DNA of 64,000 bases from G963666945 sp963666945 (GCA_963666945.2 CAXXRT010000016.1:1-64000); one strand, 5' to 3'. Positions 10,282-19,356 are shown, counted from the stretch's first letter. Notes: generated from the sequence alone by a model not told the origin. Numbers and translations are program-made.

Positions 10282-11571
10282 TCACTTGTAAGAAAGAAGT
10301 CCTTTACTATAAACCTCTAATGCTCGGTTTCTTGCAAATTTGTGCTCAACAATTGGCTCAATATACGTTTTAGGGTCATATTCAGGTATCCATTTTTTTA
10401 CATATAGAAAATTTTTATCAAACTTCTTTAATTGTTCACTTGGATTAAATATCCTAAAATATGGAACAGCATCACAACCAGTACTAGCTGCCCACTGCCA
10501 ATTCCCATTGTTTGAGGATAATTCATAATCAAGTAATTTTTCAGCAAAATAAGCTTCTCCCCATCTCCAATCTATCAATAGATGCTTACATAAGAAACTT
10601 GCAACTACCATTCGCACCCTATTGTGCATATACCCTGAAGAATTAAGCTCACGCATACCTGCATCAACAAAAGGATAACCCGTATTGCCTTCACACCATT
10701 TCTTAAATTCACTTTCATTATTTCTCCATTCAATACCATCATATTTTAATTTAAAATTCCCAAATACAACATTAGGAAAATGATAAAGAATCTGCATAAA
10801 AAACTCTCTCCATATCAATTCCCTTAAAAACACTTCATCGGAATCCTTAAGTTGAGATATTATCTGACGAATACTAACCGTACCAAACCTAAGGTGAGGA
10901 CCTAGATTACTTGTAACATCCTCACAAGGGAAATCTCGTCCAAATGCATATTTATCTAGTCTGGAAAGATTGTAATCCTTAACTCGTATTAAAGATTTTT
11001 TAAAACCAATTTCTGAGAGCGAAGGGAAATTAAAACTTGATAAATAATAATTATTCAAATTCAACTTATTTGAAACCTTCAATTCAGAACCTCTAAATTT
11101 TGACAACCATTTATTCTTATAGGGAGTAAAGACCGTATAAGGTTTCCCATCATTTTTAACTATCTCATCCCCCTCAAATATTACCTGATCTTTATATTCA
11201 TTCATCACGATACCATTACTATCCAGCAATTTCTTTACTTTCCCATCCCTTTCTATGGCATATGGCTCATAATCTTTATTTATATATACCTGATGAATAT
11301 CAAAACTATTAATTAGTTCTTCCCAAATTTTTACTGTATCTCCCTTTAAGCACAAAATCGAAGATCCCGTATAATTTAACTTTATATTAATATTCTTGAG
11401 AGTATCATATATAAAACTAAATCTTGGATCTTCGTTCGATAAATCTTCCAATATATTATTATCAAAAATAAACAAAGGTAGTACAGGAAAATCAGATTTT
11501 AATGCAGCATATAATGCAGTATTATCTTCAAGCCTCAAATCACGTCTAAACCAAAATATTGATACTTTCAT
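10282..11571 (-). CDS. phrB: Deoxyribodipyrimidine photolyase (class I, CPD)
   Basis: This light-driven flavoenzyme splits cyclobutane pyrimidine dimers. The N-terminal alpha/beta antenna-binding domain starts VSIFWFRRDLRLEDNTAL. The C-terminal helical FAD-binding domain holds the family signatures ELIWREFFMQIL, HNRVRMVVASFL and DWRWGEAYFA, and the Trp-rich ELSSNNGNWQWAAS with GCDAVPYFRIFNP. At 429 residues it is slightly shorter than E. coli PhrB (about 470). It is a stand-alone gene with its own upstream region containing a 24-bp imperfect palindrome. A cryptochrome-like function cannot be excluded, but the repair motifs are complete. Confidence 0.96.
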   Translation of the reverse strand: MKVSIFWFRRDLRLEDNTALYAALKSDFPVLPLFIFDNNILEDLSNEDPRFSFIYDTLKNINIKLNYTGSSILCLKGDTVKIWEELINSFDIHQVYINKDYEPYAIERDGKVKKLLDSNGIVMNEYKDQVIFEGDEIVKNDGKPYTVFTPYKNKWLSKFRGSELKVSNKLNLNNYYLSSFNFPSLSEIGFKKSLIRVKDYNLSRLDKYAFGRDFPCEDVTSNLGPHLRFGTVSIRQIISQLKDSDEVFLRELIWREFFMQILYHFPNVVFGNFKLKYDGIEWRNNESEFKKWCEGNTGYPFVDAGMRELNSSGYMHNRVRMVVASFLCKHLLIDWRWGEAYFAEKLLDYELSSNNGNWQWAASTGCDAVPYFRIFNPSEQLKKFDKNFLYVKKWIPEYDPKTYIEPIVEHKFARNRALEVYSKGLLSYK

Positions 11572-11669
11572 ACTTTAAATTTTTCTTGTTTGGCCCCTAC
11601 CATCTGTTATTTCATTTTCTAAAAACCATTACAGATATCTAACAGAGGCAAGCAGTTCTGGAATATACT

Positions 11670-11693
11670 AATAGAAATAGATCTACTTCTATT
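11670..11693. promoter_or_regulatory. Imperfect palindrome upstream of photolyase
   Basis: The arms AATAGAA and TTCTATT flank TAGATCTA, giving a 24-bp near-perfect palindrome with a single mismatched pair. It lies about 100 bp upstream of the photolyase start codon. An operator role is inference. The rest of the 335-bp gap (11572-11906) holds only this site and the next terminator. Confidence 0.35.
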
Positions 11694-11802
11694 TGATGTA
11701 TCAACAGCTTAATATCATCTATTGTTAACATCTAAATATACTAATATTTTTAATTCACAATATTATTATCAAACAATAAATTAAAATAGTTGTCATAAAT
11801 AA

Positions 11803-11829
11803 AGCCCCCTAAAATTAATTTAGGAGGCT
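11803..11829 (-). terminator. Intrinsic terminator of the phnA-like gene
   Basis: An 11-bp stem with one mismatch (AGCCCCCTAAA at 11803-11813 against TTTAGGAGGCT at 11819-11829) is followed, on the minus strand, by TTTATTTATG. It lies 77 bp downstream of the stop codon of the phnA-like gene. Confidence 0.75.
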
Positions 11830-11906
11830 CATAATTATTTCAATATATACCCATTAAAAATGGTTCCATTTACATAAATCAGCCAGAAACCAATCTAAAA
11901 CATATC

Positions 11907-12488
11907 TTAATTAGATTTCTTTACAAACTTAGTCAAAAGTACTATCTGTTGACCATTAACACGTCCCTCGATTTGCTCTGGATTATCTTCCACAAGAGAA
12001 ATATTGCGAACAGCTGTTCCTCGTTTAGCAGTAAAACCACCTCCTTTAACATTCAAATCTTTAATAAGAACAACAGTATCTCCTGACTGTAGTTCAGCAC
12101 CATTACTGTCGATATGCTTTTCTATATCGTCTGAATCCTCTCCTTCTCCTGTTGCTTTAGCCCAAGCTAAAGTTTCATCATCCAAATATAACATGTCAAG
12201 CAAATCCTGAGGCCAGCCTTCTGCTCTCAATCTATTAAGCATACGCCATGCAATAACCTGCACTGCAGGAACTGGACTCCACATACTATCATTAAGACAA
12301 CGCCAGTGATTTGCATCCTCAGTACCTGGGTTTTCAATTTGATATAAACATTTCTCACACACATAAACACTATTATCTACACTTTCATCTGAAACTGGAG
12401 GCACCGCATATACTCTCTGATTATCTGTTGAACCACATAATTCACACTTTTCTCCACTACGAGCCTTTAATTCCTTTTCTATACTCAT
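11907..12488 (-). CDS. PhnA/YjdM-family zinc-ribbon protein
   Basis: The N-terminal zinc ribbon has two Cys pairs (CELCGS and CEKC). A Trp-rich middle segment (NHWRCLNDSMWSPVPAVQV) and a C-terminal PhnA domain (GDTVVLIKDLNVKGGGFTAKRGT) follow, the latter an SH3-like barrel. The 193-residue length matches the longer Bacteroidota form. Despite the name, E. coli PhnA (YjdM) is not required for phosphonate degradation and its biochemical role is uncertain, so I assign no reaction. It is monocistronic, with a terminator downstream. Confidence 0.88.
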   Translation of the reverse strand: MSIEKELKARSGEKCELCGSTDNQRVYAVPPVSDESVDNSVYVCEKCLYQIENPGTEDANHWRCLNDSMWSPVPAVQVIAWRMLNRLRAEGWPQDLLDMLYLDDETLAWAKATGEGEDSDDIEKHIDSNGAELQSGDTVVLIKDLNVKGGGFTAKRGTAVRNISLVEDNPEQIEGRVNGQQIVLLTKFVKKSN

Positions 12489-12699
12489 ATTCTTTTATAT
12501 ATTTTATTTTACCATTTATTCTAAAACAAAATGCCTTACTACTATTTTTATTCTATTTTCCCGTATCAATCTACATATTAAACAATAAGGCTGACAAATA
12601 TAATATCTTTATTCTTTCTATCAATTTAATATCCTAATTCTTCATCTATTAATATTATTTTGATTCTGTTCTTAAGATAAGATTTCTCTGTTATAGTCC

Positions 12700-12912
12700 A
12701 TGTATTACATATCCTTTGAGGACTTTTACAATCGTAACAAACCCCTGTTTTCTGACAAGGCCAAAAAACGATATACTAAAGACTTGGAAGGAATGTACAA
12801 AAAAAGCACTGGAAAAATCCAGTGCTTTTTTACTAAAATCATTTATCTCTTAATTTTTTGTATCTTTTACAATAACATCATGTGCTCCTCCTTCAATAAT
12901 ACTTGTAGATGA
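12700..12912 (+). CDS. Small ORF of uncertain reality
   Basis: A 70-codon frame begins MYYISFEDFYNRNKPLFSDK and is charged and protein-like for about its first 40 codons. It then reads through the hairpin at 12801-12830 and into the end of guaB on the other strand. Reading through a terminator argues against the full length being a gene; a short peptide or a remnant of a longer gene is possible. I do not recognise it. The rest of the 361-bp gap before it (12489-12699) shows nothing else. Confidence 0.25.
   Translation: MYYISFEDFYNRNKPLFSDKAKKRYTKDLEGMYKKSTGKIQCFFTKIIYLLIFCIFYNNIMCSSFNNTCR
12801..12830. terminator. Intrinsic terminator of guaB
   Basis: A 12-bp perfect stem (AAAAAGCACTGG / CCAGTGCTTTTT) with a 6-base loop has A and T tracts on either side and so can work in both directions. 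It lies 20 bp downstream of the guaB stop codon. Confidence 0.85.
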
Positions 12913-14346
12913 AACCAACGTAATCTTAGCTTCAGCCTGTAAATCAGGAATAGTTGTTACACCACAACTGCACATAGTAGATTTCATTTTACCCAATGTA
13001 ATTTCCATGTTATCCTTTAATTTTCCGGCATATGAAACGTAACTATCAACACCTTCCTCAAATTTAAGGCTTGCATTTCCACCCATATCATATCTTTGCC
13101 AGTTACGAGCTCTGTTCGATCCTTCTCCCCAATACTCCTTAACGTAATTTCCGTTAATCATAAGCTTTCTTGTAGGACTCTCATCAAATCTTGCAAAATA
13201 TCTTCCCATCATCAAGAAATCAGCACCCATAGCCAAAGCAAGAGTCATATGGTAATCCTGAACAATACCACCATCAGAACATATAGGAATATAAATACCA
13301 GTTTTCTCAAAATACTCATCACGAGCCTCAGCCACTTCAATTATAGATGTAGCCTGTCCCCTACCAATACCTTTTTGTTCTCTTGTAATACATATTGAAC
13401 CACCACCAACACCAACTTTAACAAAGTCAGCACCAGCTTCAGCCAGAAAGAAGAAACCATCCTTATCAACAACATTCCCTGCACCCACTTTAACATCTTC
13501 TCCAAAATTCTTTTTAATATATTCGATAGTATCCTTCTGCCAATCAGAGAAACCATCCGATGAGTCAATACACAACACATCAACACCAGCCTCAATTAGA
13601 GCAGGAACACGTTCTTCGTGATCACGAGAATTAATTCCGGCACCAACAATTAGTCTTTTATGTGAATCCAACAACTCGTTTGGATTATCTTTATGACTAT
13701 CATAGTCCTTTCTGAAAACAAAATACATCAATCTATCGTTCTCATCAATAATAGGTAATGTATTTAGTTTGTGATCCCAGATAATATCATTTGCGTCACT
13801 TAAACTAATACCCAACTTACCTGTAACAAGATCAGCAAGTGGAGTCATAAATTCTTCAACCTTCTTATCCAGGCTATCCTTGCTTATTCGATAATCTCTA
13901 CCTGTAACTATACCAAGTAATTTTCCATTTGCAGTACCATCATCTGTAACCCCAATTGTAGAAAAACCTGATTCTTTTTTCAAATTAACAACATCCATTA
14001 ATGTTGCATCAGGGGTAATATTAGCACGGCTTTCAACAAATCCGGCCTTGTACTGCTTTACCCTCTTAACCATCGCGGCCTGCTCTTCAATAGACTGAGA
14101 ACCGAAAATAAAAGAGACACCACCTTCTTTTGCCAATGCAATAGCCATTCCATCGTCGGAAACAGCCTGCATAATAGAAGAAACAAACGGTGTATTTAAT
14201 ACAATATCAGAGCTTTCTCCCTTCTTATACTTAACTAATGGAGTTTTTAAACTTACCCTATCCGGAGTACATTCTTTAGTTGTTAAACCGGGAATTATAA
14301 GGTATTCATTAAATGTTCTTGAAACTTCGTTAATAATCTTAGCCAT
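12850..14346 (-). CDS. guaB: IMP dehydrogenase, Tritrichomonas-like type
   Basis: This enzyme oxidises IMP to XMP with NAD+, the committed step of guanine nucleotide synthesis. The (beta/alpha)8 barrel is interrupted at about 105-215 by two CBS domains. The catalytic loop reads GGGSICITREQ with Cys319, and the mobile flap carries Arg418-Tyr419 (NWQRYD) with Glu431 after it. These residue numbers and the flap sequence agree with the well-studied enzyme of the protozoan Tritrichomonas foetus as I recall it, and differ from the common bacterial GPGSICTTR loop. The length of 498 residues is normal. It is a single gene with a TATTTTTG -7 box just upstream and a strong terminator. I am certain of the function and fairly sure of the subtype. 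Confidence 0.96.
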   Translation of the reverse strand: MAKIINEVSRTFNEYLIIPGLTTKECTPDRVSLKTPLVKYKKGESSDIVLNTPFVSSIMQAVSDDGMAIALAKEGGVSFIFGSQSIEEQAAMVKRVKQYKAGFVESRANITPDATLMDVVNLKKESGFSTIGVTDDGTANGKLLGIVTGRDYRISKDSLDKKVEEFMTPLADLVTGKLGISLSDANDIIWDHKLNTLPIIDENDRLMYFVFRKDYDSHKDNPNELLDSHKRLIVGAGINSRDHEERVPALIEAGVDVLCIDSSDGFSDWQKDTIEYIKKNFGEDVKVGAGNVVDKDGFFFLAEAGADFVKVGVGGGSICITREQKGIGRGQATSIIEVAEARDEYFEKTGIYIPICSDGGIVQDYHMTLALAMGADFLMMGRYFARFDESPTRKLMINGNYVKEYWGEGSNRARNWQRYDMGGNASLKFEEGVDSYVSYAGKLKDNMEITLGKMKSTMCSCGVTTIPDLQAEAKITLVSSTSIIEGGAHDVIVKDTKN

Positions 14347-14369
14347 GGTATTTCTAAATAAAAATTTCG

Positions 14370-14377
14370 CAAAAATA
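14370..14377 (-). promoter_or_regulatory. -7 box of guaB
   Basis: The minus strand reads TATTTTTG, matching TAnnTTTG, 24 bp upstream of the guaB ATG. It would give a short leader of about 15-20 bases. No clear -33 box is seen. Confidence 0.4.
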
Positions 14378-14471
14378 TAAATAATTCTTGTATTTTACAT
14401 CATTTACAGTCACATAAATATTTTTTTCAAATCAGTCATCCCAAATAAACACTCTTAAAAATAATAGTATA

Positions 14472-14927
14472 TTACAAGTTCCCCTTAAGGACATCCAATA
14501 AATTCCGGTTCATACGTTGCATCAAAGAATTTACCAAACAAATTTCCTCCCCGGAAAAATCCTTATAGATAATATCTCTCATAGATTCCATAATCTTTTT
14601 TACCCTGGGAAGAACCTCCCCAGACTTATCAGAAAGATAAAGATGAAAAATACGCTTATCAAATTCATCCTCTTTAGCAAAAATATAGTCCAAATCAAGA
14701 AGCTTTTTCACTGTCTTAGTAATTGTAGGTTTATCCAAATCAAGACGAAGAGCAATCTCCTTTAAAGAAGTACCCGGACTGTGCATTATATCGAGCATAA
14801 CAAAAAGATGATTAGTCCGGATATCATAATCATCCTCATTCATTTTACGGGAAATATATAGTCGCATATGTCTTGCAACGGAAGAATATAAACGACCGTG
14901 CTTAGCATTTTCTAAATTACTCATCAA
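14472..14927 (-). CDS. MarR-family transcriptional regulator
   Basis: A 151-residue winged-helix protein: the recognition region (TSLKEIALRLDLDKPTITKT) and the wing (DEFDKRIFHLYLSDKSGE) are typical of MarR dimers that repress efflux genes and are released by ligands. The start codon lies inside the end of the MATE gene (11-bp overlap), so the two are translationally coupled. The perfect inverted repeat upstream of the MATE gene is the likely operator, implying autoregulation. The inducer is unknown. Confidence 0.93.
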   Translation of the reverse strand: MMSNLENAKHGRLYSSVARHMRLYISRKMNEDDYDIRTNHLFVMLDIMHSPGTSLKEIALRLDLDKPTITKTVKKLLDLDYIFAKEDEFDKRIFHLYLSDKSGEVLPRVKKIMESMRDIIYKDFSGEEICLVNSLMQRMNRNLLDVLKGNL

Positions 14928-16296
14928 CTCGAACAGTATTTAATTTAACATCACGTTCCATAAATTTAAGAGAACTCATCTCTCTAGATAAAAATAATAC
15001 AAGAACCACAAAAAGCAAAAACTCCGATACAGCACCAGAAAGGAAAACACCATCAAGCTCAAAGAATACGGGAAGAACTATAATACAACCTATATATAAC
15101 ACAATTTGCTTCATAAAGAATAAAATACCCGCCTGCTTAGCTTTGCCAACAGACTGAAAATAACCGGAACCAACAGTATTAAAACCCAATAAAGGCAAGC
15201 CCATAAGAAAAAGCATCATACCTCTGGAAGTAAGCTTAACAAAAGACATATCACCATCGGAAAATAAAGATACCAGACTATCAGGCATAACAAAAATAGG
15301 TATAAAGGCCAATAAAGAAATACCTGTAGCAATTAACAAAGCACGATTTAAAATAGTCCTGACCCTATCGTAAGACTTATGCCCATAGTTAAATCCAATC
15401 AAAGGTTGAATGCCTTGCCCAAGACCAACATTAACCATCATCACAAAAAGATAAAACGAATTAATTACACCCATAGCACCAATAGCCTCCTCACCTCCAT
15501 ATTTAAGCAAAGCAGAATTAGCAAAAACTGCTGCCAAACTTGCACCAAGCTGAAGAATAAATCCTGAAGAACCAATTGCTAAAATATTCTTTATTATAAC
15601 CAACCTAGGCATAACAAACTTTAAGTGTAAACTAATCCTTCTAGACTTAGAAAAAGAAAAATGATACAAAGTACAACAAGCAGACAACACATTAGACATC
15701 ACTGTAGCCCATGCAGCCCCCTCAATACCATAGCCAAGCACAATCACGAAAAGATAATCGAGAAAAATATTAAGAATAGCACCAGATAGCATAATATACA
15801 TAGATGTTCGCGGAGAACCCTCTGCCCTAATAATACCATTAACCCCAAAAGCCATAAAATTAAAAAAGACCGCTGAATAAATAATATGCATATAAGAAGA
15901 TGCCATACCAATCATAGACTCCGTAGCACCTACTGCAAGCAATACTTCATCCATAAAAATATATCCAACAGACATAATCATGAGACTGATAACAACAAAC
16001 AGGAAAATAGCATTACCTAAAATCCTCTCTGCCCATTCTTTGCGCCCTTCTCCCAAAGAAATAGAAACCCTGCTGCCTGCACCAATACCCACCAACATGC
16101 CAAAGGCAATCATTATAGTAAAAAGAGGCAGAGTGATACTAATCGACGAAATAGCTAAGGTACCCATTGTCTGACCAATGAACATTCTATCTACTATATT
16201 ATAAAGAGCAAAAACCACCTGCCCAATAATTGCTGGCACAGAAAACTGCAAAATCAACTTCCCAATACTCTCACTAGCTAACTTATCATTCATCAC
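14917..16296 (-). CDS. MATE-family multidrug/cation efflux transporter
   Basis: This inner-membrane antiporter of 459 residues has about 12 hydrophobic segments. It opens with the MATE pattern LILQFSVPAIIGQVVFALYN and YNIVDRMFIGQ, and the second half repeats the pattern (GVINSFYLFVMMVNVGLGQG, PLIGFNYGH). The QPLIGFNYG motif and length place it near the MepA/DinF side of the family. MATE pumps export organic cations or other drugs with Na+ or H+. It is cotranscribed with the downstream MarR gene, and its promoter region contains the palindromic operator at 16336-16357. The substrate cannot be read from sequence. Confidence 0.93.
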   Translation of the reverse strand: MMNDKLASESIGKLILQFSVPAIIGQVVFALYNIVDRMFIGQTMGTLAISSISITLPLFTIMIAFGMLVGIGAGSRVSISLGEGRKEWAERILGNAIFLFVVISLMIMSVGYIFMDEVLLAVGATESMIGMASSYMHIIYSAVFFNFMAFGVNGIIRAEGSPRTSMYIMLSGAILNIFLDYLFVIVLGYGIEGAAWATVMSNVLSACCTLYHFSFSKSRRISLHLKFVMPRLVIIKNILAIGSSGFILQLGASLAAVFANSALLKYGGEEAIGAMGVINSFYLFVMMVNVGLGQGIQPLIGFNYGHKSYDRVRTILNRALLIATGISLLAFIPIFVMPDSLVSLFSDGDMSFVKLTSRGMMLFLMGLPLLGFNTVGSGYFQSVGKAKQAGILFFMKQIVLYIGCIIVLPVFFELDGVFLSGAVSEFLLFVVLVLFLSREMSSLKFMERDVKLNTVRVDE

Positions 16297-16335
16297 AACT
16301 ATATTTATTAAAATTTAGTTGCAAAGGAAACTATT

Positions 16336-16357
16336 ATTAGTTGCACTTGCAACTAAT
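16336..16357. promoter_or_regulatory. MarR operator upstream of the MATE-marR operon
   Basis: Two perfect 10-base arms (ATTAGTTGCA and TGCAACTAAT) are separated by two bases, the size and symmetry of MarR operators. An imperfect second copy (AGTTGC...AAACT) lies between it and the start codon, at about 16316-16334. Both are within 65 bp of the MATE start. Confidence 0.7.
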
Positions 16358-16409
16358 TTTTAATAATATTTCTCGAAATTGTATCTTAATATCTTCAGTT
16401 AATTAACCA

Positions 16410-17711
16410 TTAGTATGTTTGTAATAATTCTTTAAACCAATAAGCCACATCTTCACCTTCCATCTGCCTCAAGACCTCCAGAAATTGTTGAGTAGAACTT
16501 ATATCATTGACTAAAAGCTTTTGGCAAAATTTAATAAATTGAACTTTCCCAATCTTAGTTTCTAACATATACAACAAAAATGGAGACTTATTATATAAAA
16601 CCAATTCTGCTGTATCAGGATTACTTTTATTTCTGTCAAATCCCCAAACTGAAGCTGTACCTTTACTAGACTCTTTCTTCACATTCAAGCGTTTCATAAA
16701 AGATTCTTCTCCAAAAACATCCCTTATTACCATTAAAGCACTATATTCAGCAAATCCTTCGTTTAACCAATCTTCCCACGATGAAGTATTTGCCTTGAAC
16801 CACCAAAGATGACCCAATTCATGAGCCAGATAACGATTGTATCCTTCATTTCTTTTATAATATAATTCCGGCTTAAAACCACCCAAAAATACGCCCCCTA
16901 TACGAGCATAGCCACCTCCTTTCTCTCGTTTAGATTCAACTATTGCAATATTTTGGCTTTTATCTCCGAACCATTTATTATATAATCTGATTATAGTAGT
17001 TAAATCAGATTGCATTTTACCGACTAATGTATCAGCAAGATTGTGATGGTATATAGATATAGTATTTCCTTTAATTTGACATTGTTCAACATTTATTGCT
17101 TTAGAAGAACAACCTACTATATCATTAGTAGGTTTATTATTTATTATTTTCTTTTTTTCACCTGAGTTGTCTACTTTACCTATTCCGAAAACCTTATAAG
17201 TGGAATCAATCTCTATCTCCAAATCGTAAGTAAAAAGATTCATGTTAGGATTATATGGAAACCATGGATAATATTCTCCTAGCTCTATCCATTCTTTACT
17301 TATCGTATTCGCATAATATTCCGGTAATTCTGATAATTTACCACCATATACAAATTTCACTTCATTTATCTTGTTATTTTTAATTTCAGCTTTATCAATA
17401 TATAATTTTGAAGCTTCAGGCATAAATATCATATTTAAAGGGGTTGTATCTTTAATAAAAGCCAACTCCTTATTTAAAGTGAATGAGTTTATTTCCATTC
17501 CCCTATCCAAATAAAAGAACAAGTCTTTTGTATTATTAATACTATCGATAAATAGTTTTCCTTCAACGAAGATTTCTTTGCCTTCAGGGTCAATACGTAA
17601 TTTTATTTCATAATGAGGATATCCGTGTGCTATCTTTGATTCTTTATTATAATTGCTACATGAAGCAATAAAAACACAGACAATCACAAGTATACAAAAC
17701 GTTTCTTTCAT
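16410..17711 (-). CDS. M1-family (gluzincin) metallopeptidase lipoprotein
   Basis: The N-terminus is a lipoprotein signal (CILVIVCVFIASC, lipobox cysteine at residue 18), so the protein is probably anchored in the envelope. An N-terminal beta domain (about 30-210) precedes the catalytic domain with the zinc motif HELGH and, 18 residues later, the third ligand in NEGFAEY. This is the HExxH-x18-E arrangement of M1 aminopeptidases. At 433 residues it lacks the long C-terminal helical domain of PepN. The exopeptidase GxMEN motif is not obvious, so the exact specificity is open. It is a single gene. Confidence 0.88.
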   Translation of the reverse strand: MKETFCILVIVCVFIASCSNYNKESKIAHGYPHYEIKLRIDPEGKEIFVEGKLFIDSINNTKDLFFYLDRGMEINSFTLNKELAFIKDTTPLNMIFMPEASKLYIDKAEIKNNKINEVKFVYGGKLSELPEYYANTISKEWIELGEYYPWFPYNPNMNLFTYDLEIEIDSTYKVFGIGKVDNSGEKKKIINNKPTNDIVGCSSKAINVEQCQIKGNTISIYHHNLADTLVGKMQSDLTTIIRLYNKWFGDKSQNIAIVESKREKGGGYARIGGVFLGGFKPELYYKRNEGYNRYLAHELGHLWWFKANTSSWEDWLNEGFAEYSALMVIRDVFGEESFMKRLNVKKESSKGTASVWGFDRNKSNPDTAELVLYNKSPFLLYMLETKIGKVQFIKFCQKLLVNDISSTQQFLEVLRQMEGEDVAYWFKELLQTY

Positions 17712-17770
17712 AAGTGTTAAATTATAATTTAAAGCTTCAAAAATACAATTTATTGATCACTTTAAAAATT

Positions 17771-17822
17771 TGTGGGATTAAGAAGCAAATTTCATCCCAC
17801 AGCTTTGCTTCTTAATCCCACA
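17771..17822. repeat. Perfect 19-bp inverted repeat (hairpin)
   Basis: TGTGGGATTAAGAAGCAAA at 17771-17789 is repeated exactly as its complement at 17804-17822, with a 14-base loop that itself contains another TCCCACA. It lies at the upstream border of the transposase remnant and may be the product of the IS decay, or a terminator-like structure. Confidence 0.85.
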
Positions 17823-17972
17823 ATACCAAGAACACCTTAGTGATTTTAACCAATGGGATCAAAGATCTCATGCAGAAGATTGGATGTTATTTCCCGATAA
17901 TATTGGAGAATATATAAGCATAGATGAAACCTCTCTCTCTAATGGAGAACTACACATCACTATTCAATAGGT
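17804..17972 (+). pseudogene. Transposase remnant (ISAon1-like)
   Basis: With no start codon in frame, the plus strand reads YQEHLSDFNQWDQRSHAEDW, then MLFPDNIGEYISIDETSLSN, then GELHITIQ and a stop at 17970-17972. The segment IDETSLSNGEL with its preceding LFP-N-G pattern is what I recall from the catalytic subunit of ISAon1-type DDE transposases common in Bacteroidota. Only about 50 codons remain, and it ends just short of the antiporter stop codon. The remaining transposase is absent, so this is a deletion scar. Confidence 0.65.
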
Positions 17973-17997
17973 CATTTATACCAGTAATATAAATGAC

Positions 17998-19209
17998 CTA
18001 TTGAATTTCTCCAGCCTTTTTAAGTGACCATTTTGAAATAATTGGTCCAACTATTTCATGTATCAGAGCCGCACCAATAACCAAACCAATAATCATTGAG
18101 GCTGTTTCTTTAAAAGCAGGATCTTTTGTAAGCAAAAGCGCGAGCGCAATTACAATACCCCCTTGTGGAATAAGTCCTCCTGCAGAATATTTTCTTATTT
18201 TGGGATCTGCTTTATGCATAGTTGAACCATAATAGATTCCAGTAATTTTACCAATAGCCCTTGAAATTATATATATAAGAATCAAGAATACACTACCTGC
18301 CAATGAAGACAACTGAAGGTGTAATCCGGATAATGAAAAAAATATAACAAAAATCAGTTCATCTGTATATCTTTCAATAAGCTTAAATATCTTTCCAGAC
18401 AATGGATTGAAATTAATAACTACAACCCCTAAAACCATTGATGAGAGTAAAGACTCGAATCCAAAAAAATCAGAAACCCCATATGTTAAGGCAACTAAAC
18501 CAATTGTCAATACAATTAATGTCCCCTCCGATTCTTTATTAAACATTTTTATAATGAAATTAAATAATACTCCAATAATTCCTCCCAATAAAATCGCACC
18601 ACCAACTGATTCACCCAATTCCATCAAAACCTCAGTCATTTTTATATCTGACTCATGTAAAAATAATGTTGAAAATGCTGTTGCTAGAGTATAAATAATT
18701 ATTCCTGCCAGATCATCAAAAGCAGCAATTTCCAACATAGAAGAACTTACAACACCTTTTGCTCTATATTCGTGAACAACTGCCAATGTTGCCGATGGAT
18801 CTGTAGGAGCTGCCAGTGATGCCAATACTAGACTCACTGCTATAATTATATTTATAGAATCGAAGATATTAATGAAAAAATATAGTGTCAGAAACATGAA
18901 TATAAAGACAGAAATAAAAGCAAATACCGATTCATAAATTGTAAGAAACAATATAGTTCTTGCTGAGGCTTTAATTTTTGAATACGATAACCCTCCGCCT
19001 ATAGAAAATGTTATTAATGAAAGGGATATTGTCAGCAATGGATCCGTGTGTTCAACAAACTGTTCTGACATAAATCCAAATAATTGCGGATTCAACAATA
19101 TCCCGGCAAGAATATATCCTGATATTTTAGGCAATCTTACTTTCTCTGCCAATTCCCCCAAAATAAAAGCTGTAAATATTAATATCCCTATACTTAAAAT
19201 TATATTCAT
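17998..19209 (-). CDS. Cation:proton antiporter (CPA2, Kef-type membrane domain)
   Basis: This integral membrane protein of 403 residues has about 12 transmembrane segments. It starts with the typical ILIFTAFILGELAEKVRLPK / ISGYILAGILLNP pattern and contains LASLAAPTDPSATLAVVHEY and the conserved AFDDLAGIIIYTLA, which carries the ion-binding acidic pair of Na+/H+ and K+/H+ exchangers. No C-terminal RCK/TrkA-N domain is present, unlike KefB/C. It most likely exchanges Na+ or K+ for protons in pH or salt homeostasis, which suits a marine organism. The ion is not determinable. Confidence 0.92.
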   Translation of the reverse strand: MNIILSIGILIFTAFILGELAEKVRLPKISGYILAGILLNPQLFGFMSEQFVEHTDPLLTISLSLITFSIGGGLSYSKIKASARTILFLTIYESVFAFISVFIFMFLTLYFFINIFDSINIIIAVSLVLASLAAPTDPSATLAVVHEYRAKGVVSSSMLEIAAFDDLAGIIIYTLATAFSTLFLHESDIKMTEVLMELGESVGGAILLGGIIGVLFNFIIKMFNKESEGTLIVLTIGLVALTYGVSDFFGFESLLSSMVLGVVVINFNPLSGKIFKLIERYTDELIFVIFFSLSGLHLQLSSLAGSVFLILIYIISRAIGKITGIYYGSTMHKADPKIRKYSAGGLIPQGGIVIALALLLTKDPAFKETASMIIGLVIGAALIHEIVGPIISKWSLKKAGEIQ

Positions 19210-19356
19210 AATTTTACTTTATTCTGACATTTATACAAAAAAATATATCTTACTTCTTAATAAATACCTACGCTTATTAATGTTAAATGTTGAGTAAACA
19301 CCCATTATTTAAGCTTTAGTATCTACCTCTGCAAAAACTATTTAGTAAATCTGAGC

